Positions 1 through 4,902 of a stretch of DNA of 8,112 bases are shown here, piece after piece (within the stretch, counting starts at the first letter, position 1; each line of letters opens with the position of its first letter). This DNA is from Chloroflexota bacterium (lineage in GTDB: Bacteria; Chloroflexota; Dehalococcoidia; Lucifugimonadales; UBA3495). The stretch spans positions 1-8,112 of the forward strand of contig JADFPM010000120.1 in NCBI GenBank assembly GCA_022562335.1. Direction: 5' to 3'. The notes under the pieces are model-generated. The model was not told the origin of the DNA. It saw only the letters and a program-made list of their open reading frames with translations, and did no database searches. The position numbers and the translations under genes are program-made.

Positions 1-175
1 GAACCGGTTCCGGCGGCCGGGTGGGTGCGGCGGCGATGGTTTCTTGGGGACCGGTCCCGGCGGCGGGCGTCTCAGCGCGTTCCACTTCTTGAACGCAACC
101 GGCTAAAATCACCAACGCCACGGCCAGCCATGGGAATACGCCAAACCTGAATAGACTGTTAAACCTTATCGACAT
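1..175 (-). CDS. lipoprotein, N-terminal part (runs off left edge)
   Basis: This is the first 58 codons of a gene that continues past the left edge. The ATG (complement of 173-175) is preceded directly by an in-frame TGA, and a GGAG lies four bases upstream, so the start is well fixed. The product begins with a few basic residues, a hydrophobic segment at about residues 11-25, and a lipobox ending LAG-Cys27, the signature of a type II (lipoprotein) signal peptide. After lipidation the mature protein should be anchored to the outer face of the membrane. The residues after the cysteine (VQEVER) closely match those of the next lipoprotein upstream (VQEIDR), and the chain then turns rich in Ala, Pro and Thr, as if entering a similar linker. 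The folded domain lies outside the window, so its function cannot be named. Confidence 0.82.
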   Translation of the reverse strand, partial: MSIRFNSLFRFGVFPWLAVALVILAGCVQEVERAETPAAGTGPQETIAAAPTRPPEPV

Positions 176-362
176 TCAGCTCCAATTTTAAGAAAAGCGA
201 ACGAATTCAAAATAGACCATCCGAGTCGTTTATAAGTTTAGTACGGTAATCCACGGGCCGCAGAGCATCACCAACCCATCGGGGAACGCCGATCGTCACT
301 CTGCCAGGATGCCATCGGTGCCGTTACCCATGTGTTACCTCAATAACCAGGCGCGAGAGATA
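176..362 (-). other. intergenic region between the two lipoprotein genes
   Basis: This 187-base gap carries no convincing ORF. Its left half (about 180-235) is AT-rich and is the likely promoter region of the left-hand lipoprotein gene. I could not find a -35/-10 pair with good spacing: the minus strand has TTGAAT and TAAAAT, but only 14 bases apart. A direct repeat of GTTACC with an 11-base period sits at 323-339. No clear terminator hairpin follows the upstream gene. Confidence 0.4.
323..339. repeat. GTTACC direct repeat with 11-base period, possible operator
   Basis: Two copies of GTTACC (323-328 and 334-339) are separated by five bases, so they repeat once per helical turn on one DNA face. 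OmpR-family regulators, one of which is encoded nearby, commonly bind direct repeats with this period. The pair lies about 150 bases upstream of the left lipoprotein start. Six-base repeats can arise by chance, so this is only a candidate site. Confidence 0.2.
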
Positions 363-1241
363 TCACGGCCGGTAGATGATTGCTATCAGGGCCTCCAAGA
401 CCTGGCCGTCAATGTTGTTGGCCACGATGTGGATTATGTTGGCGCCGGACTCCAGGGCCACCAAGGTGGAAAACATACCGATCTCGTTCACCAGCACAGA
501 GCCGCCGTTGATGCTGACCACCGCCTCGGAACCGGTGCGGCCGGAAACCAGAATGGGGCTCTCGGTCACAGTGCTCTGGTCTTTGGGTTCGTTGACTTCA
601 AGCACGAAAGGCTGGGATGGCAGCACGACGCTGATTATCTTTTGCTCCGTGTTGCCCAGTGGATCGGTGGCTACCACCGATATGAAGTTAAACCCGGGGA
701 AAAGGGTTACCTCGGCGCGAAAACGTCCGTCCGCGGCCACCTTGGCCGCCTTTCCGTTCACGTCCACCGACGCTCCCGGACTGGTGACTCCGTGGACCAC
801 CACCGCGTTGCTGGAAGCCCTCGCCCCATCTACGGGCCCCAACACCTGAAGTGCCAAACGGGGAATGGCTGGGGGCGTGGATGTGGGAGTGGGTACTGAA
901 GTGGGCGTCGGTTCGGGCGTAGGCGTCGGAATGGCCGTGGGCTCGGCGGTAGGCATCGGAGTTGGCGCCGGTGTCGGAGTCGGCGGAATGGGAGTGGTCG
1001 TGGGAGTGGGCATCGTGGTATTCGGCGGCGTGGGTTCAAGGGTTGGTGTGGGAACCAGGGTCGGAGATTCAATCACCACTGGAGGCGAATCCGAAGGGGA
1101 ATTCCCGCCGTCGTTGGGCGCTCCAGGGCGATCGATCTCCTGAACGCAGGCGGCAAAAAACAAGAGGGCCGCCAAAACGCCCAAACCCACCAGGCAGCGA
1201 ATCGATCGCACCGGCCCATCTCTGTCAAGGACCTTGGTCAT
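363..1241 (-). CDS. lipoprotein with Pro-Thr linker and two Ig-like domains
   Basis: The predicted protein has 292 residues. It has a basic N-terminus, a hydrophobic segment at about residues 16-31 and Cys32 in an FAAC lipobox (Phe at -3 is slightly unusual). A linker dominated by Pro and Thr follows at about residues 60-127. Two consecutive beta-sandwich modules of about 80 residues (about 129-210 and 212-292) both show the pattern 'hydrophobic strand, P-x-D/G, V-x-G, V-x-I/V-N-G, ..., G-x-N-x-I'. This pattern is typical of bacterial Ig-like modules of the glucodextranase domain B type. I chose the ATG at 1239-1241. A longer reading to a TTG at 1298 adds 19 polar residues ahead of the signal peptide and is unlikely. 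The protein probably projects adhesive or binding modules from the membrane through a stiff spacer. No catalytic domain is visible, and its ligand is unknown. It resembles the left-hand lipoprotein around the cysteine. Confidence 0.85.
   Translation of the reverse strand: MTKVLDRDGPVRSIRCLVGLGVLAALLFFAACVQEIDRPGAPNDGGNSPSDSPPVVIESPTLVPTPTLEPTPPNTTMPTPTTTPIPPTPTPAPTPMPTAEPTAIPTPTPEPTPTSVPTPTSTPPAIPRLALQVLGPVDGARASSNAVVVHGVTSPGASVDVNGKAAKVAADGRFRAEVTLFPGFNFISVVATDPLGNTEQKIISVVLPSQPFVLEVNEPKDQSTVTESPILVSGRTGSEAVVSINGGSVLVNEIGMFSTLVALESGANIIHIVANNIDGQVLEALIAIIYRP
861..1064 (-). repeat. low-complexity Pro-Thr linker coding region
   Basis: This stretch encodes about 68 residues made mostly of Pro-Thr dipeptides with scattered Ala, Glu, Ser, Met and Ile. 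At the DNA level it is a degenerate tandem repeat with a period of about 6 bases, purine-biased on the plus strand. It explains the Gly-Val-rich reading frames on the opposite strand, which are not genes. Such tracts may change length by slippage. Confidence 0.8.
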
Positions 1242-1480
1242 CCACTTATCTCGGCCGCTACCGTCATGTTTCCAGTCCAGCCCTGTTCGGTGCCGCAATC
1301 ATCATCTGATCTTCCACCGGCGGAATATCGCATCGATCGGCGTTCGGCGATACGGGATTTGGATTTTCGGCATTTTGATCCGGCATCAAGGGATTTACGG
1401 AATTCCAGAGGCGGTCGGATTTCTGGTGAGGGGTCCGCTGGTTGCAGAACACGGCCGCTGGGCGCCGGGGTCCGGCGTGG
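1242..1480 (-). other. intergenic region between kinase and lipoprotein genes
   Basis: This is 239 bases between the kinase stop and the lipoprotein start. It contains a short GC-rich hairpin just after the kinase (separate entry). A minus-strand open frame of 75 codons (1264-1491) overlaps the kinase end by 11 bases, but its composition shows no domain, signal peptide or amphipathic pattern, so I do not call it. The lipoprotein promoter should lie here or further upstream. No convincing -35/-10 pair was found. Confidence 0.4.
1463..1477 (-). terminator. GC hairpin after the kinase gene, weak terminator candidate
   Basis: The sequence CGCCGG, a three-base loop and CCGGCG form a perfect six-pair stem starting three bases after the kinase stop codon. 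No T-run follows on the minus strand, so it is not a classical intrinsic terminator. It could slow polymerase or protect the 3' end of the regulator-kinase message. Confidence 0.25.
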
Positions 1481-2437
1481 CTACAGGCCATTCAAGGGCA
1501 AACCCAATAGAAAGGCCGTGTGGTGGTCGGCCTCCTCCGCCGTCTCGCTTTCCACCATCAAGTCTCCCCCGTGACGCTTGGCCAGGGTCCTGCCAATGAA
1601 AAGGCCCAACCCGGAACTGGTCTTCTCTTCCCTCCGGGCCACCTCGGGAGTCCAGCCCCGGTCGAAGATGTGCTGAAGGTATTGGGGCGCTATTCCCGGA
1701 CCATCATCCCAGACGCGAATGAAGAAATGAGTGGGGTTTTTGGTCAGTTTAACCTCTATATGGCCCTCGGCGAAACGAACGGCGTTGTCCACCAGGTTGG
1801 TCACTATGTGTTCCATGGTGGAGCTATCGGAAAGTACGATGCCAAACTCGCTGGGTTCCGCCCACCAGGTGATCTCCTTGTTGGCGTCGGCTGCTACGGT
1901 CACATACCGGTCGACGATTTTTCTCACCACCTCTGAAGGTTCCACCGGCTGATGCTGGGGCTCGACATCGGGTCCCTCCATTTGCACCAGGACCTGGATG
2001 TTGGACATCATCAAACGGAAATTGGGTGTCTGCCTTTCTATCTCATCCAGCAATTCCATGACATTCGGATCCACGGAGTTTCCCGATGACTCCAAGATGG
2101 CCCGGAGTTCCCGCTCTTTACCCAGTACCCTCCTCATGGGCCGCCCGAGGTCGTGGTCGAACAGTTCAAAATACTGTTGGGTCGTCCTTCCCCAACGGTG
2201 AGGGTCTTGGTTGTCGGCATTGGCTTTTGCGGCTCTGCGGGCGGTAAGGCTTCGCATCAGGTAGGCCAGGGAAACCAATCCCAGACCGATTATGATGGAC
2301 ACAGCGCCAATATAGGCCATGGGCTCCACGCCCCATAAACCCGGAAAGGCCATTTCCCCGAAAAATGGGGATAGCCCAAGGCCGGCAATGCCGGCCAAAG
2401 TGGTCGCCAGGCCAAAGATTATGACCCCTCGATGCAT
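1481..2437 (-). CDS. membrane sensor histidine kinase
   Basis: The kinase autophosphorylates on a histidine and should pass the phosphate to the response regulator encoded immediately upstream. From the ATG at 2435-2437 it has 318 residues. Two hydrophobic helices (about 3-22 and 40-61) are joined by a short loop. A dimerisation helix carries the H-box FDHDLGRP with phosphoacceptor His95. The ATPase domain shows an N-box (N214, D217-N218), G1 box DDGPG at 244-248, F-box IFDRG at 257-261 and G2 box SSGLGLF at 274-280. All key residues are present, so it should be active. The short loop leaves no room for an extracellular sensor domain, suggesting intramembrane sensing or a partner protein. The start is uncertain: the ATG lacks a clear ribosome binding site, and a TTG at 2456-2458 or a CTG at 2465-2467 (GGAG five bases upstream of the CTG) would add 7 or 10 residues. 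The open frame reaches 2668, but that part overlaps the regulator and is not expected to be translated. Confidence 0.88.
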   Translation of the reverse strand: MHRGVIIFGLATTLAGIAGLGLSPFFGEMAFPGLWGVEPMAYIGAVSIIIGLGLVSLAYLMRSLTARRAAKANADNQDPHRWGRTTQQYFELFDHDLGRPMRRVLGKERELRAILESSGNSVDPNVMELLDEIERQTPNFRLMMSNIQVLVQMEGPDVEPQHQPVEPSEVVRKIVDRYVTVAADANKEITWWAEPSEFGIVLSDSSTMEHIVTNLVDNAVRFAEGHIEVKLTKNPTHFFIRVWDDGPGIAPQYLQHIFDRGWTPEVARREEKTSSGLGLFIGRTLAKRHGGDLMVESETAEEADHHTAFLLGLPLNGL

Positions 2438-2480
2438 TATTTTTGCGAGCAGATTCAAAACTGTCAGTGGTTCTCCGGAG

Positions 2481-3269
2481 TCAGTCGCTGGGTGGCGATA
2501 GACGGTATCCTTGGTCTCGCACGTTGATGATAAGTTCCGATGCTCCGAACCGTTGTCCCATGGCCGCTCCCAGGCTGTCTTTGATCTCCCGGATGCGGAC
2601 CCGCAGAGACGCACGGGGGTCCTCGCCCTCGGAGTAACGTTCCAGCCTGGCGAAGGGGACCAGTTCACCGGGGCTCTTGTACCAGGTGACAGCCAATTCC
2701 CTCAATATCTCAAACTTCATCCCCTGGATCTCGTCCACCAGTTTGGGCGCGCCATCGGTTGCCACGTAGATCAGCTTGGCCGCCGAGTCCAGCGTGATGC
2801 GGCTGCCGATGGAAATGTGTTCCGGGGAGGTCCCGATCAGCCGGCGAAACCGGAGGATCACCTCTTCGGGGCTGGCCAGTTTGTCTATGAAGTCCACCGG
2901 AGCGCCTTGCCGGAGGGTTCCGGCGGCCACCGTTTCCCGGTCGGGACCCTGGGTGTATTGGGTGAACATCAATATTGGCAGGCTGGGATGGCGTTCGACC
3001 AATTTGCTCAGGATCGCCAGCCCTTGAAAGCGCTCTTCTTTTTCTTCCCCGAAACGCACGTCCAACAGCACGCCGTCGGGGCGCTCCTCCTCCACGGCGT
3101 AGAGGGCGGCAGCCTCAAACTCGTCGCCTATCGACCAACGTGACGCAGGCTTGACCACGATGGTCCGCCACCCTTCACGATCCAAGCGGCGTACCACCGC
3201 CGCCACGATGGGAGATTCCCATTCGTCATCGACGATGAGGATTTTAAACTGTGACGTGTGCTGAGACAT
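2481..3269 (-). CDS. OmpR-family response regulator
   Basis: This 262-residue DNA-binding regulator should be phosphorylated by the adjacent kinase. The receiver domain (about 8-145) has acidic residues D14-D15, phosphoacceptor D70 in VLLDVRF, T103 and K130 in DFIDK. The C-terminal winged helix (about 152-257) ends with the family's characteristic NVRDQGYRL strand pair and is preceded by the expected helix, loop and recognition helix containing RASLRVRIREIK. The receiver is longer than usual: about 15 extra residues lie before the phosphoacceptor, and the loop after it is charged. The Lys is followed by Leu rather than the common Pro. The ATG at 3267-3269 has AGGAG three bases upstream. The gene ends 43 bases before the kinase ATG, so the pair is almost certainly cotranscribed. 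Its target genes are not shown by the sequence. The two downstream lipoproteins are candidates by position. Confidence 0.92.
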   Translation of the reverse strand: MSQHTSQFKILIVDDEWESPIVAAVVRRLDREGWRTIVVKPASRWSIGDEFEAAALYAVEEERPDGVLLDVRFGEEKEERFQGLAILSKLVERHPSLPILMFTQYTQGPDRETVAAGTLRQGAPVDFIDKLASPEEVILRFRRLIGTSPEHISIGSRITLDSAAKLIYVATDGAPKLVDEIQGMKFEILRELAVTWYKSPGELVPFARLERYSEGEDPRASLRVRIREIKDSLGAAMGQRFGASELIINVRDQGYRLSPPSD

Positions 3270-3274
3270 ATTCT

Positions 3275-3285
3275 CCTGCCGCAGG
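3275..3285 (-). promoter_or_regulatory. small inverted repeat covering the regulator's ribosome binding site
   Basis: On the minus strand CCTG, a CGG loop and CAGG can pair. The last three bases belong to the AGGAG ribosome binding site of the response regulator (complement of 3273-3277). Four pairs are weak alone but could lower translation together with the upstream hairpin. This is an inference from base pairing only. Confidence 0.25.
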
Positions 3286-3299
3286 CCTGGCTATTCCCC

Positions 3300-3320
3300 G
3301 GGTTGCCGTTTGGGCAACCC
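3300..3320 (-). promoter_or_regulatory. leader hairpin upstream of the response regulator
   Basis: GGGTTGCC and GGCAACCC form a perfect eight-pair stem with a five-base loop, centred about 40 bases before the regulator start. No T-run follows on either strand, so a terminator role is unlikely. It may be a leader structure or a protein-binding dyad. Confidence 0.35.
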
Positions 3321-3419
3321 CTTCTCAAAAAACGGGGTGACCTCTGGTGCCATCACGGTTATGGTGCGGCTGCTTATCATTTTAACAAAGTTGGCGCGGG
3401 TCCGGTTAATTTATGGTTG

Positions 3420-3434
3420 GGATTCGCATAATCC
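3420..3434. promoter_or_regulatory. 15-base dyad, operator candidate
   Basis: GGATT, five bases and AATCC form a perfect short dyad about 120 bases upstream of the P-II start and 150 bases upstream of the regulator start. The geometry would suit a dimeric regulator. The arms are short enough to occur by chance. Confidence 0.2.
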
Positions 3435-3542
3435 AGTACGAATTGCCGCCTGCGGGTGTTACGAGGAAAAAAGTCCGGTAGAATATGAATAGGCAATAAT
3501 TTAGACTACCAGCGGCTCAAATCACTGGCGGCGTATTAGAAC

Positions 3543-3548
3543 AGGAGG
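3543..3548 (+). promoter_or_regulatory. strong ribosome binding site of the P-II gene
   Basis: AGGAGG matches the anti-Shine-Dalgarno sequence fully and lies four bases before the ATG. It fixes the start of the P-II gene and suggests efficient translation. Confidence 0.85.
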
Positions 3549-3552
3549 GTAA

Positions 3553-3897
3553 ATGAATAAGATAGAAGCCATCATCAGGCCTGAAAAACTCGATGCGGTA
3601 AAGAACGCCCTCGCCAGCGTCGGCCTGGTGGGCATCAACGTGGTGCAAGTCACCGGAAGAGGCGCTCAACAGGGCATAACCGCGGCTGGTCCCAGGGGCG
3701 TCGGCAGTTATGTCGTGGATATGCTGCCCAAGACAAAGCTGGAATTGGTGGTGAGCGACGATAATACCCGTAAAGCCATCGATACCATCATCGAGGCCGC
3801 CCGGACCGGGAACATCGGCGACGGCAAGATATTCGTCATCCCGGTGTCCAACGCCATTAGGGTCCGCACCGGCGAAGAAGGCGAGGAGGCGCTTTAA
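3553..3897 (+). CDS. glnB: P-II family nitrogen regulatory protein
   Basis: P-II proteins are cytoplasmic trimers that read ATP/ADP and 2-oxoglutarate and control nitrogen uptake and assimilation proteins by contact. This one has 114 residues against 112 in E. coli GlnB. It opens with the family's MNKIEAIIRPEKLDAVKNAL strand-helix. Q39, part of the Mg-ATP-2-oxoglutarate site, is present, as are the T-loop base VVDMLPK with K60 (equivalent to K58), the B-loop TGNIGDGKIF at 85-94 and the C-terminal RVRTGEE. The T-loop differs: residues 42-52 contain a Gly-Pro-Arg-Gly-Val-Gly stretch two residues longer than in E. coli. The residue at the Tyr46 position is Pro47, but the uridylylation tyrosine (Y51) appears kept as Y53. 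No ammonium transporter or glutamine synthetase gene adjoins it here, so its partner is unknown. GlnB and GlnK cannot be told apart from the sequence, so the symbol is generic. It is the only plus-strand gene in the window. Confidence 0.93.
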   Translation: MNKIEAIIRPEKLDAVKNALASVGLVGINVVQVTGRGAQQGITAAGPRGVGSYVVDMLPKTKLELVVSDDNTRKAIDTIIEAARTGNIGDGKIFVIPVSNAIRVRTGEEGEEAL

Positions 3898-3907
3898 AGC
3901 CGGCCCG

Positions 3908-3953
3908 CGTCCTGCCCATCATCGAAGCCCATCAAATGAGGCTCGGCAGGACG
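3908..3953. terminator. stem-loop at the convergent gene ends, possible bidirectional terminator
   Basis: CGTCCTGCC (3908-3916) and GGCAGGACG (3945-3953) form a perfect nine-pair stem. Inside it, AGCC (3926-3929) and GGCT (3940-3943) add an inner stem. It begins ten bases after the P-II stop and extends over the last codons of the opposing oxidoreductase gene, where convergent transcripts must end. Neither strand has a T-run after the stem, so classical intrinsic termination is uncertain. Confidence 0.4.
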
Positions 3954-4891
3954 TGCTCTCCCAGCCGCCGGATCTGGCCGACAGGGTCCATCAGGGGCCA
4001 AACGCAGATCTCTTTGGCGCCGGCCTCAGCCCACCTGGTCAGCAGGTCACGGCATTCGCCGTAATCGCCCACCAAGAAGTGGCCGCTGGCGGTGTCGAAC
4101 GGTCCCCTGGTCGTCTGTTCGATGATCGGTCCCGCGATCCGCCTGGCGCGGGCGCCGTCTTCATCCACGTACATAAACATGGTGTCCACGGCATTTGGGA
4201 AGCCGGCCGGATCGCGTCCCTGTTCGGTCAGGGCCTTATCCAGGGTTTGCTTGGCGGCCTGGAATTCCTCGGGCGTGGAATGCCAAGCCGAAGCCACCCA
4301 TCCATCGCCCAGGCGGGCCACGCGCCGCATGCCCACCGCCGACCCCCAACTGGATAGCCATATGGGCGGGCAGGGTTTTTGAACCGGACCGGGCGCCACG
4401 GTGACGTTTTCAAAGGAATAATACGGCCCTTGATGGGTCACGTTGCTTCCGCTGAGCAGCTCTCTGAGGGCTGCCACCCCGTCCTCCAAGGCCCGGCGGC
4501 GTTCCTCAAAGGGAAGGCCCAGGGCATCGAAATCCATTTGAGTGGAACCCTCTCCCACCCCGACTATCAAATTACCGCCGCTGAGATTGTCCAGCGTCGC
4601 AAAGCTCTGGGCGATGGCCACGGGATGGCGCAAAGGCAACCCTACGACGCCCGTGGCTATCTTTAGGTTATGCTCTTTGGCTTTTCCGGCCACGGCCGCC
4701 AAAAGCAGCAGGCAGTCCATCCAAGGGTCGAAGAAAACGATATGGTCGGTGATCCACAACGAGGAATAGCCCGAGGCCGCCGCCGTGTCTGCCAACTCGG
4801 TCAAAAGGGCGTGGGAGGCCGGTTCCGGGTCGCCGCCGGGCAAAACCCGGCACGGCAGGTGCGCCCCAAAGGTCACATTCAGGCCAGTCAC
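3932..4891 (-). CDS. LLM-class flavin-dependent oxidoreductase
   Basis: This 319-residue protein has the bacterial luciferase-like TIM-barrel pattern. It shows an early strand with GAHLP (9-13), SLWITDH at 44-50, then LPLRHPVAIAQSFATLDNLS (85-104) and NLIVGVGEG (107-115). Next come a helix rich in Arg/Glu with FEERRRALEDGV (128-139), a GPYYSF segment before the insertion region (155-160), PPIWLSSWG (175-183) and GDGWVAS (195-201). This is the usual order in F420- or FMNH2-dependent monooxygenases and dehydrogenases. The substrate cannot be read from the sequence, and F420 against FMN is unresolved. The start is GTG at 4889-4891, backed by GAGGTG five bases upstream. The gene lies nine bases after a FAD oxidase gene, so the two enzymes probably act in one pathway, for example oxidation of a nitrogen- or carbon-containing small molecule. 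Such enzymes are known to be expanded in SAR202-type Chloroflexota. Confidence 0.9.
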   Translation of the reverse strand: MTGLNVTFGAHLPCRVLPGGDPEPASHALLTELADTAAASGYSSLWITDHIVFFDPWMDCLLLLAAVAGKAKEHNLKIATGVVGLPLRHPVAIAQSFATLDNLSGGNLIVGVGEGSTQMDFDALGLPFEERRRALEDGVAALRELLSGSNVTHQGPYYSFENVTVAPGPVQKPCPPIWLSSWGSAVGMRRVARLGDGWVASAWHSTPEEFQAAKQTLDKALTEQGRDPAGFPNAVDTMFMYVDEDGARARRIAGPIIEQTTRGPFDTASGHFLVGDYGECRDLLTRWAEAGAKEICVWPLMDPVGQIRRLGEHVLPSLI

Positions 4892-4896
4892 GTTTT

Positions 4897-4902
4897 CACC
4901 TC
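4897..4902 (-). promoter_or_regulatory. ribosome binding site overlapping the upstream stop codon
   Basis: GAGGTG on the minus strand sits five bases before the GTG start of the LLM oxidoreductase and overlaps the TGA of the FAD oxidase gene (complement of 4901-4903). It supports the GTG start and implies translational coupling between the two enzymes. Confidence 0.75.

Larger units (their letters stand above)
3270..3552. other. divergent intergenic region between regulator and P-II genes
   Basis: This 283-base region should hold the promoters for both directions. The plus strand has a TAGAAT -10-like element at 3479-3484 that could serve the P-II gene, but no good -35 element precedes it. 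The AT-rich block at about 3376-3415 could contain the regulator's promoter. Other elements noted separately are a hairpin at 3300-3320 in the regulator leader and a 15-base dyad at 3420-3434. No small gene is evident. Confidence 0.45.

Noticed and set aside
865..1143. Plus-strand Gly-Val repeat frame
   Set aside because: It is the reverse complement of the Pro-Thr linker code. The repeat composition explains it entirely.
1264..1491. Minus-strand 75-codon frame between kinase and lipoprotein
   Set aside because: It overlaps the kinase end slightly and could be coupled, but the sequence is Asn/Pro-rich with no hydrophobic core, signal or family resemblance.
2380..2396. Perfect GGCCGGC-AAT-GCCGGCC hairpin
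   Set aside because: It lies inside the kinase's membrane-helix code (Gly/Ala-rich codons) and needs no regulatory explanation in GC-rich DNA.
2438..2668. Extension of the kinase frame upstream of its ATG
   Set aside because: Most of it overlaps the regulator's winged-helix domain in another frame, and its composition is not protein-like. The true start lies near 2437-2467.
2511..3143. Plus-strand frame of 210 codons opposite the response regulator
   Set aside because: It is antisense to a well-supported regulator and shows no motifs.
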